NCBI RefSeq assembly: GCF_006539945.1
Contig: NZ_BJNZ01000002.1
Location: 62,001 to 126,000 of the forward strand
Length of the DNA: 64,000 nt
Direction: 5' to 3'
Origin: Cellulosimicrobium cellulans
Lineage (GTDB): Bacteria; Actinomycetota; Actinomycetes; Actinomycetales; Cellulomonadaceae
Shown: one piece after another, positions 54,862 through 63,795 of the stretch
Numbering within the stretch: the first letter of the stretch is position 1
Layout: every line of letters begins with the position of its first letter
Notes under the pieces: generated by a model
What the model was told of the DNA's origin: nothing
Seen by the model: only the letters and a program-made list of their open reading frames with translations
The model's database searches: none
Program-made: the position numbers and the translations under genes

Positions 54862-56087
54862 TCACGGGCGCCGAGCGCGACCTCCTGCGGCGCACGAGCA
54901 GGCGACTCGCGATCCAGACGGGCCTCCTCGTGCTCGTGAGCCTGCTCGTGGTGGCGGCCGTCGTGCTGGTCGTCGTGACGCGCGCGCTCGGCGAGGCGGA
55001 CGACCGGCGGCTGGAGTCGGCCGCGGCGTCGATCGACGACGTCGCCGACGCGGGCCGGGGGGTCTGGGTCGCCGTGGCCTCGCCGCGCGGAGTCGAGGTC
55101 TCGCCCGGGATGCCGTCCGGCCTCCCCGACCTCGACCTCGTCGAGCAGGTGGCCCGCACCGGGACGAGCACGCACGAGCGGGTCACGACGTCCGCAGGCA
55201 CGTTCGAGGTGCTCACGGTGGGCCGGAGGGAGGGCGTGGTCCAAGCGGTCCTCGACCCGTCCGAGACGCGCGAGGAGCTCGCGCGACTCCTCGCCGCGCT
55301 CGGCGTCGCGACGGCCGTCGGCGTCGTGCTCGCCACGGTGGGGGGCTGGTGGCTCGGGCGCCGCGCGGTCCTCCCGACGGCGCAGGCCCTCGCGATGCAG
55401 CGGCGCTTCGTGGCCGACGCGAGCCACGAGCTGCGGACCCCTCTGACCCTGCTCTCGACGCGCGCGCAGCTCCTGCGCCGTCGGCTCGAGCGACCGGGCC
55501 CAGGGATGCCGGAGCAGGTGGCGCGCGACGTCGAGGGGCTCCTCGAGGACACGGCCGCGCTGAGCGACGTGCTCGACGACCTGCTGACGGCCGCGGACAC
55601 GCGGTCCGTGGACCTCGTCCCCGTCGACCTCCCCGCGCTGGCCGACGCCGTCGTGCGCTCCGCCGAGGCGCGCGCGGCGGCGCGCTCCGTCGCGCTGCGG
55701 CGCACGGGGACGGACGACCTCACGGTCGCGGGGGCGCCAGCCGCGCTGCGCCGCGCGCTCGTCGCGCTCGTGGACAACGCGGTCGACCACGCGGCGCACG
55801 AGGTCGTCGTCACGGTGCGGCGCGCCGGGTCGGCCGCACAGGCGCTCGTCGACGACGACGGCCCCGGTCTGCCCGCGGACGCCGGGGACCTGTTCGCGCG
55901 CTTCGCCTCACGACGCGGGCCGTCCGCCGACGAGGACGGGCGCCGCCACTACGGGCTCGGGCTCGCGCTCGTCGCGGAGGTCGCGGCCCAGCACGCCGGC
56001 ACCGTGGAGGCGACGAACCGCCCCGACGCGCCGCACGGGGCCCGTCTCGTGCTCACGCTGCCGCTCGGCCCGCCGGCCCGCCGCTGA
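54858..56087 (+). CDS. Sensor histidine kinase (HisKA type)
   Basis: The 409-residue kinase has two transmembrane helices (about 20-41 and 145-165) flanking a roughly 100-residue extracytoplasmic region, no clear HAMP domain, a HisKA domain with His190 in ADASHELRTPLT, and a HATPase domain (LVDNAVDHA, DDDGPGLP, YGLGLALVAEVA). The GTG overlaps the regulator stop (GTGA). Its last 35 bp overlap the apbE-like gene on the opposite strand, so the two convergent units share their 3' ends. Confidence 0.92.
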   Translation: MITGAERDLLRRTSRRLAIQTGLLVLVSLLVVAAVVLVVVTRALGEADDRRLESAAASIDDVADAGRGVWVAVASPRGVEVSPGMPSGLPDLDLVEQVARTGTSTHERVTTSAGTFEVLTVGRREGVVQAVLDPSETREELARLLAALGVATAVGVVLATVGGWWLGRRAVLPTAQALAMQRRFVADASHELRTPLTLLSTRAQLLRRRLERPGPGMPEQVARDVEGLLEDTAALSDVLDDLLTAADTRSVDLVPVDLPALADAVVRSAEARAAARSVALRRTGTDDLTVAGAPAALRRALVALVDNAVDHAAHEVVVTVRRAGSAAQALVDDDGPGLPADAGDLFARFASRRGPSADEDGRRHYGLGLALVAEVAAQHAGTVEATNRPDAPHGARLVLTLPLGPPARR

Positions 56088-56793
56088 CGACCGTCCCGTC
56101 CGGGAGGACGGCGAGCACGAGGGCGGCCCCCTGGTCCACCGCCCACTCGACCCCCTCCTCGCCCAGCGCGAGGACGCTCGTCGCGAGGACGTCGGCGGTC
56201 GTGAGGTCGGGCGCGACGACGGTCGCCGAGAGGAGTCCGCGCGCGGCGCCCCCCGTGCGCCCGTCCCACACGTGGAGACCGCGCTCGTACGTCCCCGACG
56301 TCGCCACCGCGCCGTCGTGCAGCTCGACCCGCGCCACGAGCTCGCCCGCGAGCGCCGGGGAGCGCACGCCCACCACCCAGGGTCGGCCGGGCTCCGGCCC
56401 GCCACGGACGGCGACGTCCCCGCCGGCGTTGAGGCACAGGTCGGAGAACCCTGCGGCGACCAGTCGGTCCACCGCGCGTTGCGCGGCCCAGCCCTTGACG
56501 ACGCCGTCGGTGTCCAGGGTGCCGTCCTGCCGGTGCACGTCGAACGCGCCCCCGCTCGCGACGCGCGCCGCCTCCGCGAGGTCGAGCACCTCGCGCAGGT
56601 CCCGGGAGGGCCGCACGACGAGCCCGCGCCGGTAGCGGGACAGCTCGCTGTCCGAGCGTCGCCCGCTGAACCGCGCGTCCGCGGCGTGGAGCACCGCGAA
56701 CGCCGCGCGGACCGCGGCCCGCGCGCGCTCGTCGTCGGGCGCGCGCAGGTCCAGCGACATCGGCAGGCCCATGACCGTCTCCGTCCGGCGCAC
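56053..56793 (-). CDS. apbE: FAD:protein FMN transferase (ApbE-like)
   Basis: ApbE covalently attaches FMN to threonine of target proteins. The protein is 246 residues, shorter than many ApbE proteins (about 330) and without a signal peptide. Conserved stretches are MGLPMSLDLRA, FSGRRSDSELSRYRRG, GGAFDVHR, VKGWAAQRAVD, LCLNAGGDVAVRG and ATSGTYERGLHVWDGRTG. The likely target is the FMN-binding protein encoded immediately upstream, which has the acceptor motif SGAT. GTG start, 3 bp after that gene. Confidence 0.92.
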   Translation of the reverse strand: MRRTETVMGLPMSLDLRAPDDERARAAVRAAFAVLHAADARFSGRRSDSELSRYRRGLVVRPSRDLREVLDLAEAARVASGGAFDVHRQDGTLDTDGVVKGWAAQRAVDRLVAAGFSDLCLNAGGDVAVRGGPEPGRPWVVGVRSPALAGELVARVELHDGAVATSGTYERGLHVWDGRTGGAARGLLSATVVAPDLTTADVLATSVLALGEEGVEWAVDQGAALVLAVLPDGTVVSGGPAGRAAA

Positions 56794-56795
56794 CG

Positions 56796-57320
56796 TCAGC
56801 CCCGCGCGTCGATCGCGGCCTGGAGCGACTCGCGGTAGCCCTCGGAGGTGTAGGTCGCCCCGGACACGGTGTCGATGCGCGCGGACTGCGCCCGCACCGC
56901 CTCCTGCGCGAGCAGCGGCGTGGCGCGCGCGGAGATCTGGGAGCTCTCTCCCCCGCTGGGCGACCGCACGGTCTGCACCGCGTCGAGGTGCGTCCCGGTG
57001 AACGTCACCGCGACCTGCACCGGTCCGTACCGCGTCTGCACGACGGACCCCGTCACGGTCGCCCGCGTCGGGTCCGGCGTGCCGGTACCCGGCGTCGCCG
57101 GGGACGTGCCCGGGTCCGTCGAGCCCGCGGTGGAGGGAGCCGGCGTCGGGGTCGCGGGGGTCACGGGCTCCGACCCCGCGACGACGGCGGGACCACCCGA
57201 CGCCGCGGACCCGTCCCCGGCGAGGCCCGGCACCCCGCCGTACCGCGCGAGCGCGGCGGCGCCGAGCGCGAGCACGCTGCCCGCGTAGACGATCGTCCCT
57301 CTCCAGCGGCGTCCGGTCAT
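56796..57320 (-). CDS. Membrane-anchored FMN-binding domain protein
   Basis: The 174-residue protein has an N-terminal membrane segment (about residues 8-27), a Pro/Thr/Ser/Gly linker (about 35-85) that would span the cell wall region, and a C-terminal FMN_bind domain. The flavinylation motif DTVSGATYTS near residue 158 provides the acceptor threonine for ApbE. It probably relays electrons outside the membrane from the ferric-reductase-like partner, whose gene overlaps by 4 bp upstream. Confidence 0.9.
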   Translation of the reverse strand: MTGRRWRGTIVYAGSVLALGAAALARYGGVPGLAGDGSAASGGPAVVAGSEPVTPATPTPAPSTAGSTDPGTSPATPGTGTPDPTRATVTGSVVQTRYGPVQVAVTFTGTHLDAVQTVRSPSGGESSQISARATPLLAQEAVRAQSARIDTVSGATYTSEGYRESLQAAIDARG

Positions 57321-58708
57321 GACAGGCTCAGCTCCTCGTGGTGGACGGCGGACCGCGGCACGCCCGCGCGGCGTGCGGCGTCCTCGACGGTGGCGACCAT
57401 CGCGGGCGGGCCGCACACGAACACGTCGCGCGACGCGATGTCGGGCACCAGGGCATCGAGCCGCCCCGGGCTCAGGGGGTCGTACCCGAGGTCGGCCCGG
57501 CGGCCCACGACGGGCAGGTACGTGAGGGGCGCGTCGGCGAGCTCGTGGCCGAGGCCGAGGTCCGCCCGGGACCGGGCGCGGTGCACGACGACGACGTCGT
57601 GCCCGCGCGCGACCAGGTCCTCCGCGAGCGCCCGCACGGGCCCGACGCCCGCTCCCCCGGCGACGAGCAGCACACCGCGGCGTCGGGCCCGCGCGGCGGT
57701 GAAACGGCCGAACGGCCCCTCGAGGAGCACGCGCGTCCCGGGCCGCAGGTGCGCCACCGCGCGCGAGTGGTCGCCCAGGCCGCCGACCGTGAAGCGCAGG
57801 TGCTCGCCGTCGGGCGCGACGGAGACCGAGTAGGGGTGGGCGGTGACGACGTGGCCCCGCGCGAGGAAGCGCACGAGGAAGAACTGGCCCGCTCGTGCCC
57901 CGACGTCCGCGAGCGCCGGACCCGACACCCACACGCTCGTCATCCCGCCGGCCTCCGGCACGACGGCGCTCACGCGCGGCGCGTCCCGGAGCACGCCGCG
58001 GAGGGGCAGCACCACGCGCCACGTGAGGAGGGCCGCAGCGGTGCCCGCGTAGAGGAGCACCCAGACGGCGCGGGCCGTCGGGTCGGCGACGAAGTGCGCG
58101 CCCGCCGTGACCTGGTGCGCGAACGTGAGGAACACCCCGGCGTACATCGTGAGGTGCACGAGGAACCATGCCTCGTACGACAGGTGTCGACGCACGAGGC
58201 GCGCGCCGGACGCCCCGACGACGACGAACAGGCCCGTGCCGACGAGCGCGGCCGTCATGTCCGGCTCCGCCAGCACGAGGGTCAGCGCCTGCCACCAGGA
58301 CGCGGCCTGGGCCGGCAGTGCGGTCCCGGCGACCATGAGGAGCGTGTGCGTGAGGACGAGGAGCACGACGGTCGTCCCGAGGACGCGGTGCCACGCGACG
58401 AGCCGGTCCAGGCCCACCGCACGCTCGAACCAGGGGACGCGCCCGACGAGGAGGAGCTGCGCGCAGACCAGCACCGACGCGACGAGCCCCACCAGCTCCC
58501 CGGCCCCGGTGAGCGCACCGGCCGGCGTCGCGCCGGCGGACGGGGGCGTGCCCCGCCACCAGAACGCGACGACGAGCGCGAGGACACCGAGCAGGACCGC
58601 GCGCAGGGCGACCGCGCCCGGAGCGGGTGCGCCAGGGCCGCGCGGTGCACGGGCCTCGGCCCGGGGCGGGGTCTGGGCCGGTGTCCGGCGTGTCGTGAGG
58701 ATGCTCAT
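57317..58708 (-). CDS. Ferric-reductase-like transmembrane ferredoxin-NADP reductase
   Basis: The 463-residue protein has a ferric-reductase-like domain of about six helices (residues 35-240) with paired histidines for heme b (WHRVLGTTVVLLVLTH and LVHLTMYAGVFLTFAHQ), then a cytoplasmic FNR module: FAD motif HPYSVS, NAD(P) motif LLVAGGAGVGPVRAL and the CGPPAM end. It would move electrons from NAD(P)H across the membrane to the FMN-binding protein. The start is ATG with CACGCT 7 nt upstream and two 11-bp repeats further upstream, so a regulated leaderless transcript is likely. Confidence 0.92.
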   Translation of the reverse strand: MSILTTRRTPAQTPPRAEARAPRGPGAPAPGAVALRAVLLGVLALVVAFWWRGTPPSAGATPAGALTGAGELVGLVASVLVCAQLLLVGRVPWFERAVGLDRLVAWHRVLGTTVVLLVLTHTLLMVAGTALPAQAASWWQALTLVLAEPDMTAALVGTGLFVVVGASGARLVRRHLSYEAWFLVHLTMYAGVFLTFAHQVTAGAHFVADPTARAVWVLLYAGTAAALLTWRVVLPLRGVLRDAPRVSAVVPEAGGMTSVWVSGPALADVGARAGQFFLVRFLARGHVVTAHPYSVSVAPDGEHLRFTVGGLGDHSRAVAHLRPGTRVLLEGPFGRFTAARARRRGVLLVAGGAGVGPVRALAEDLVARGHDVVVVHRARSRADLGLGHELADAPLTYLPVVGRRADLGYDPLSPGRLDALVPDIASRDVFVCGPPAMVATVEDAARRAGVPRSAVHHEELSLS

Positions 58709-58728
58709 ACGAGACAGCGTGGCCGCCG

Positions 58729-58750
58729 ATTCTCAGAGCATTCTCGGAGG
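58729..58750 (-). promoter_or_regulatory. Tandem 11-bp direct repeat, likely response-regulator site
   Basis: ATTCTCAGAGC (58729-58739) and ATTCTCGGAGG (58740-58750) are adjacent copies differing at 2 positions. On the minus strand they read CCTCCGAGAAT, GCTCTGAGAAT and end 20 nt before the ATG of the ferric-reductase-like gene, overlapping the expected -35 position. OmpR/PhoB regulators typically bind such repeats; the adjacent system at 54187-56087 is the obvious candidate. Confidence 0.6.
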
Positions 58751-58805
58751 CGGTGCCCCGCGGTCGGACCTTCCGTCCGCGCGCGGGGCGGGTGGACGCC
58801 CGGTC

Positions 58806-60722
58806 TCAGCGGGACGACGCCGGCACGAGCGGCTCGGCGGCCCGGGCGGCGGACGCCGTCCGGGGCGGCCCGGGCGGTGTCTCGTCCCTGCCCGGGCGGG
58901 TGGCGAGCAGCGCCCACAGGATGCACGCGAGGTCGACGCCCTCCTGGAGCCACGCGCCCGCGAGCGCGGGGAGCCGCCCCGTCGCGGCCACGACCATGAG
59001 CATCCCGGACAGGGCGATCCCGATGCCGATGGCCTGCCACGCGACCCGCACGGTGCGGCGACCGATCCGCACGGCGCCGACCGTGCGCGCGAGGTCGTCG
59101 CGGACGACGACGGCGTCCGCGGTCTCGGTCGCCGCCGTCGAGCCCCGTGCGCCCATGGCCATGCCGACGTCGGCCACCGCGAGGACCGGGGCGTCGTTCA
59201 CGCCGTCCCCGACCATCATCACGGGGCGCTCCGGCAGCCCGCGCACGGCGTCGACCTTGTCCTGCGGGAGGAGGCCGGCCCGCACGTCGTCGATGCCGAC
59301 CGCGTCGGCGACGTACCGGGCGGTCGCCGCCGCGTCGCCGGTGAGCATCACCGTGGTGCGGACCCCCGACGCGTGGAGGGACGCGACCGTGGAGCGCGCC
59401 TCGGTCCGCAGCTCGTCCGCGAGGAACAGCGTCCCGGCGTACGCGCCGTCGACGCTCACGTGGACGGCGCTCCGGCCTGCTCCGGGGGTGGGCACCCCTG
59501 CTGGCTCCTCCGCGACGACGAAGCCGAGCCGGCCCACGGCCACGACGTGGCCGCAGACCGTCGCCCGCGCGCCCCGCGCGGTCTCCTCCACGGCGTCGCG
59601 CGCGGCGGGGAGGTCGAGGCCGCGTTCCTGGGCAGCGCGCACGACTGCAGCGGCGAGAGGGTGCACCGAGTACTGCTCGACGGCGGCCGCGAGGGCGAGG
59701 AAGCGGTCCGCGGGGAGGTCCCCCGCGGGACGGACCTCCACGACCACCGGCGCTCCGTGGGTCAGGGTTCCCGTCTTGTCGAACGCCACGGTCCGCACGC
59801 GGGAGAGCTGTTCGAGCGTGCCTGCCGACTTGACGATGATCCCCTTCCGGGCGGCGCGCGACATGCCGGACATGAAGGCGACCGGCGCCGCGATGATCAA
59901 CGGGCACGGGGTGGCGACCACGAGCACCTCCGCGAAGCGCGCCGCCTCACCGCTCAGCGCCCACGCCGTGCCGGCGAGCACGAGGGCTACCGCCGTGAAC
60001 GGCACCGCCACGCGGTCGGCGAGCCGGACGAACGGCGCTCTGGACGCCTGGGCCTGCTTCACGAGCTCGACGATCGCCTGGTACTGCGACCCCGCAGCCG
60101 TCGCGGTCGCCCGCACGCGCGCCGCAGCGCCGCCGTTGACCGAACCGGACAGGACCGTGTCCCCTCGTCGGTGCTCGACGGGGAGCGACTCGCCGGACAG
60201 CGACGACTCGTCGAGCACCGCCGCCTCGCTGAGCAGGACGCCGTCCACCGGGACGACCTCGCCCGGCCGTACCCACACCTCGTCGCCGGGGCCCACGTCG
60301 CCGACGGGGACGTCGGTGAGCGCGCCGTCCGGTGCGGACCGGTGGGCGACACGCGGCGCCGCGGCGAGCAGGTTCGACAGCTCGCGCCGGGCCCGCCCGT
60401 TCGCGTAGTCCTCGAGCGCCTCGCCACCCGAGAGCATGAGGCACACCACGAGTGCGGCCCAGTACTCCCCGACCAGCACCGTCGCGGAGACCGCCAGGAC
60501 CGCCAGCATGTCCACGCCGTACAGGCCGGCACGGAGATCGGCCACCATGCCGCGCGCGGTGACCACGACGATCGCCGCCGCGAACGACGAGATCACGAGC
60601 TGCGCGGAGCCCGCCGGACCCGCTAGCTCGAGCAGCCCTGCGAGGCCGCCCACGGCCACCGTGGCCGTCACCCAGGGGTAGCGACGGACGGTCCGCGCCA
60701 GGTATCGGCGAGGACGAGTCAT
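58806..60722 (-). CDS. P1B-type heavy-metal ATPase with a TPC motif and no HMA domain
   Basis: The 638-residue P-type ATPase has no N-terminal HMA metal-binding domain. Motifs: SGES (actuator), ATPCPLIIAAP in the ion channel, phosphorylated Asp in FDKTGTLTHG, SVHPLAAAV (P1B HP locus) and MVGDGVNDAPVL. The channel motif is TPC in place of CPC or SPC, so the metal cannot be assigned to copper, zinc or cobalt by motif. ATG at 60722 is chosen from family length; a longer upstream frame is not protein-like. It is divergent from a universal stress protein gene. Confidence 0.9.
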   Translation of the reverse strand: MTRPRRYLARTVRRYPWVTATVAVGGLAGLLELAGPAGSAQLVISSFAAAIVVVTARGMVADLRAGLYGVDMLAVLAVSATVLVGEYWAALVVCLMLSGGEALEDYANGRARRELSNLLAAAPRVAHRSAPDGALTDVPVGDVGPGDEVWVRPGEVVPVDGVLLSEAAVLDESSLSGESLPVEHRRGDTVLSGSVNGGAAARVRATATAAGSQYQAIVELVKQAQASRAPFVRLADRVAVPFTAVALVLAGTAWALSGEAARFAEVLVVATPCPLIIAAPVAFMSGMSRAARKGIIVKSAGTLEQLSRVRTVAFDKTGTLTHGAPVVVEVRPAGDLPADRFLALAAAVEQYSVHPLAAAVVRAAQERGLDLPAARDAVEETARGARATVCGHVVAVGRLGFVVAEEPAGVPTPGAGRSAVHVSVDGAYAGTLFLADELRTEARSTVASLHASGVRTTVMLTGDAAATARYVADAVGIDDVRAGLLPQDKVDAVRGLPERPVMMVGDGVNDAPVLAVADVGMAMGARGSTAATETADAVVVRDDLARTVGAVRIGRRTVRVAWQAIGIGIALSGMLMVVAATGRLPALAGAWLQEGVDLACILWALLATRPGRDETPPGPPRTASAARAAEPLVPASSR

Positions 60723-60919
60723 ATCCCAGCAATAGCTCGAACCGGGGCGTCCGCCACAGGGGCGAACGACTCGTCGGCACAGGGCCTTGGACCGTGGGGG
60801 CGCGACGTCGACGCGGCGCCGCTCCGGCGGTCGCGCCCGGGCCGGATGGCGGCCGGAAGGGCAGAGCGGCCCTGGCGGTCGGGACGGCAGGTCCGCTTCC
60901 CTGGCGGTGGGAGGACCCG

Positions 60920-61993
60920 ATGCCTGCAGAATGGAGCCGAGGGGTCGTCGTCGGGTTCGACGGCAGCCCTGGCAGCATCCACGCCCTGGAGTGGGCGGCC
61001 GACGCCGCCGACAGGCACAGGAGCGCGCTGCACGTGCAGTTCGTCCTCGAACCCGCGGGCCGCGGCGAGCGGCACGACCTGTTCGACGAGGGCTACCACG
61101 CGGGCCGCGTCCTGGACCTGGCCATGGACGTGCTGGCCGAGTTTCGTCCTGGCCTGCACGACGTGTCGGCGTCCGTGGTGCGCGGGATGCTCCTCCCGTC
61201 GCTGCTCGCGAGCTCGCGAGCGGCCGACCTGCTCGTCCTCGGCGGCAGCGGGACCACCCGGTCGTCCGGACCTCCGGGGTCGCGCCCCCGGGCGTCGGTG
61301 AGCGCGCGGGTCGCTCGCCGTGCCCACGGTGCCGTGGCGGTCGTACCGCGTGGCTGTCCCTCGCGCCCGGGTGGCCGCGTGGTCGTCGGCGTGGCCGGCG
61401 CCAACGACGCACCGGCGATCGAGGTGGCGTTCAGGGAGGCGCAGGAGTCGCACGCCGTGACGGTCGTGCACGTGCTCGAGCACGTGGGTGCGCTCCAGGC
61501 GGCGGACGGGTGCGGCTACCTGCGCTGGTGGAGATGGTCCGCCTTCTCCCAGCTGTGGTCGGTGTCCGAGCGGTGCGCCGACCGGTACGGGGTAGATCGT
61601 GGGATGCTCGTCCTCTCCGGGTGCGCCGCGTCCCAGCTCGCCGGCCAGGTCGGCCCCGAAGACGTCCTCGTCCTCGGGTCGCCGGCCGGGTCGGGGTCGA
61701 AGGGCGCGGCGCCGGTCCTGTCGACGGTTCTTCGGAGTGTGGGTTGTCCCGTGCTCGTGGCCGGCCGGGGCTCGGCGCGCGTCGAGCGCCGGGATTCCGC
61801 TGGCGTTGAAGCCGCGGCCGACGAGAGGCGAACGGTGCGTCCTTCTCTGTCGGTCCCCCTGGGGGACGCAGACAGGAACCTGCGCTCGCGTCGGTCGGGG
61901 ACCAGAGCTCAACCGGGGACGAGGACGAGCGAGCCGCTCGCGCGCCCGGAGCGCAGCGCGTCGAGCGCGTCGGGTGCCTGGTCGAGGGGGTAG
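60920..61993 (+). CDS. Universal stress protein, two domains
   Basis: The 357-residue protein has two Usp domains: residues about 7-140 (VVVGFDGSPGS start) and about 155-282 (RVVVGVAGAND start, ending GCPVLVAGRG). The last 75 residues are Arg/Ser-rich, without resemblance to the family, and overlap the convergent alcohol dehydrogenase gene by 85 bp. The tail may be a run-on after loss of an earlier stop. The ATG at 60920 follows GGGAGG. The ATP-binding G-2x-G-9x-G motif is only partly kept. Confidence 0.85.
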   Translation: MPAEWSRGVVVGFDGSPGSIHALEWAADAADRHRSALHVQFVLEPAGRGERHDLFDEGYHAGRVLDLAMDVLAEFRPGLHDVSASVVRGMLLPSLLASSRAADLLVLGGSGTTRSSGPPGSRPRASVSARVARRAHGAVAVVPRGCPSRPGGRVVVGVAGANDAPAIEVAFREAQESHAVTVVHVLEHVGALQAADGCGYLRWWRWSAFSQLWSVSERCADRYGVDRGMLVLSGCAASQLAGQVGPEDVLVLGSPAGSGSKGAAPVLSTVLRSVGCPVLVAGRGSARVERRDSAGVEAAADERRTVRPSLSVPLGDADRNLRSRRSGTRAQPGTRTSEPLARPERSASSASGAWSRG

Positions 61994-62898
61994 GTCGTGA
62001 CCGTCGGGGTGATGCGCAGCGTCGCGGCGACGCGCAGCAGCGCCGCTCCGGCCGCCCTGGTGTTGGCCGTGACCGTACGCAGGTCGCGTTCGTCGAACAG
62101 GTGACGGCGGTGGTCGAGGATCGGTATGTCGCTCATGTGGATGCCGGCCAGGACGACGGTTCCGCCGCGCGTGGTGGCGGACAGCGCGACGGGGACGAGC
62201 TCGCCTGCGGGGGCGAAGACGATGGCAGCGTCGAGCGGCTCGGACGGTGCACCTGTCGCGTCGGTGACGAAGGTGGCTCCGAGGTGCCGCGCGAGGTCGC
62301 GGTTCGCTTCTCCGCGGGTCATGACGAAGACGCGTGCACCGGAGGCGATGGCGATCTGCGCGGTGACGTGGGCGCTGGACCCGAAGCCGTAGATGCCGAG
62401 GTTGCCGCCGGGTGGGAGGTTGGCTCGGGCGAGCCCCCGGTAGCCGATGATCCCGGCGCACAGCAGGGGCGCGGTCGTGGGCGCGTCTGCCTCGGCAGGG
62501 AGCGGGTAGACGTAGGCGGCCGGCGCGGTGACGTGCTCGCTGTAGCCTCCGTCGACGTCCCATCCGGTGTACCGGGAGTCGGGGCACAGGTTCTCCCGGC
62601 CGGTCCGGCACCAGCCGCACTGCCCGCACGTCTGGTGGAGCCAGGCGACGCCGACGCGATCGCCGGGGCGCAGGTGGTGGACTTCTGCCCCGGCCCGCGC
62701 GACGGTTCCGACCACCTGGTGCCCGGGGACCACGCCGGGCCGGTGGACGGGCAGCTCCTGGTCGATGACGTGCAGGTCGGTGCGACACACCCCGCAGGCT
62801 TCGACCGAGACGGACACCTCGTGCGACGCGGGGACCGGGGCAGGCTCGTCGACCAGGCGCAGCTCGCCCGGGTGCTCCCAGGCTCTCCATGCCCTCAT
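61909..62898 (-). CDS. adhA: Zinc-dependent alcohol dehydrogenase
   Basis: The 329-residue medium-chain dehydrogenase has catalytic-zinc ligands in EACGVCRTDLHV and GHQVVG, and the structural zinc lobe CGQCGWCRTGRENLC. The nucleotide motif is LGIYGFGSSAH. It belongs to the AdhA-like group that oxidises primary alcohols or reduces aldehydes with NAD(P). It lies between two universal stress protein genes and may serve in low-oxygen redox balance. ATG start; 9 bp after the downstream-coordinate Usp gene. Confidence 0.92.
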   Translation of the reverse strand: MRAWRAWEHPGELRLVDEPAPVPASHEVSVSVEACGVCRTDLHVIDQELPVHRPGVVPGHQVVGTVARAGAEVHHLRPGDRVGVAWLHQTCGQCGWCRTGRENLCPDSRYTGWDVDGGYSEHVTAPAAYVYPLPAEADAPTTAPLLCAGIIGYRGLARANLPPGGNLGIYGFGSSAHVTAQIAIASGARVFVMTRGEANRDLARHLGATFVTDATGAPSEPLDAAIVFAPAGELVPVALSATTRGGTVVLAGIHMSDIPILDHRRHLFDERDLRTVTANTRAAGAALLRVAATLRITPTVTTYPLDQAPDALDALRSGRASGSLVLVPG

Positions 62899-62907
62899 GG
62901 CGTGCTT

Positions 62908-63783
62908 CTAGCGGTCGCGACGGGAGGGGTGCACCACGATGACCGTCCCGGGGGACCGTCGCAGCAGCCGGTCGGCGACCGATCCCAGCGCACGGGCGGT
63001 GGCGGGATGGTGGTGGCGCCCGCCGACGACGAGGACGTCCTTGGTCGAGACCTGAGACAGGACCTTGTCGGCGACGGGTCCCTCGGCGACGTAGAGGAAG
63101 GTATGGACGCCCGCGCGAGCCGCGACGGGGGTCACCATGGCGCTGATGCGCGAGGACGCGACGGACTTCCAGGGCTCCCCCGCCCCCCAGTCCTCGTAGA
63201 GCGCGTGGACGAGGGCTGGCGTCTGGACGGCGTGGACGACACGCAGCGGGCAGCCCGCGAGCCGGGCTTCCTCGACCGCGTACCGGACGAGGTCGTCCTG
63301 ATGGTCCTCGTCGGACAGCGCGAGCACGACGTGGTGAGGCGTGTCCGTGATGGCTATGGCGGGCACCACGACCGTGACGCCGCGGCCCGCGAGAGCCAGC
63401 CTGGTCGCGGTCGCGCCCAGGGTGGAGCGCTCGATGTGCTGGACGTTGCGTCCGACCACGACCATCGGGGCGGCCCCGACGCGGTCTCGGACCGCTGCGA
63501 CGAGGTCGCCCGGCGCGATCTCGCTGCGCAGGGACGGGTGACCGGGGTAGACGTGGTCGAGGTGCGCGGTCGTGGTGCGCAGCACGTCGCGGGCGTGCGC
63601 CGTCCGGGACACGAGCTCTTCCTCGCGCCGTGACGGACGGACGTCGCTGTCGTCGACAGCACTGAGCAGGGTGACGTCCTGTCCGTGGCGTGTCGCGGTC
63701 CGTGCGGCCCACAGTGCTGCGTGCAGGCTCGCTGGTGAACCGTCGACCCCGACGACGATGTCGTTGCCTGACATCGTGCTCAT
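62908..63783 (-). CDS. Universal stress protein, two domains
   Basis: The 291-residue protein has two Usp domains: IVVGVDGSPASLHAALWA at the N-terminus with VVVGRNVQ and later ATRLALAGRGVTVVVP, and the second half from HHVVLALSDEDH to VLVVGGRHHH and LLRRSPGTVIVVHP. The G-2x-G-9x-G-(S/T) ATP motif is partly preserved in each. ATG at 63783 (MSTMSGND). A further Usp gene ends 12 bp upstream, so at least three genes (usp-usp-adh) form one minus-strand run. Confidence 0.92.
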   Translation of the reverse strand: MSTMSGNDIVVGVDGSPASLHAALWAARTATRHGQDVTLLSAVDDSDVRPSRREEELVSRTAHARDVLRTTTAHLDHVYPGHPSLRSEIAPGDLVAAVRDRVGAAPMVVVGRNVQHIERSTLGATATRLALAGRGVTVVVPAIAITDTPHHVVLALSDEDHQDDLVRYAVEEARLAGCPLRVVHAVQTPALVHALYEDWGAGEPWKSVASSRISAMVTPVAARAGVHTFLYVAEGPVADKVLSQVSTKDVLVVGGRHHHPATARALGSVADRLLRRSPGTVIVVHPSRRDR

Positions 63784-63795
63784 CTCCCTCGTGTC

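Noticed and set aside
60881-60894. A DosR-like site (GGGAC...GGTCC) upstream of a universal stress protein gene, and GGGAC-CTTC-GACCC at 51067-51080
   Set aside because: Both miss several bases of the palindromic consensus or have wrong half-site spacing, and no DosR-type regulator is in the window.
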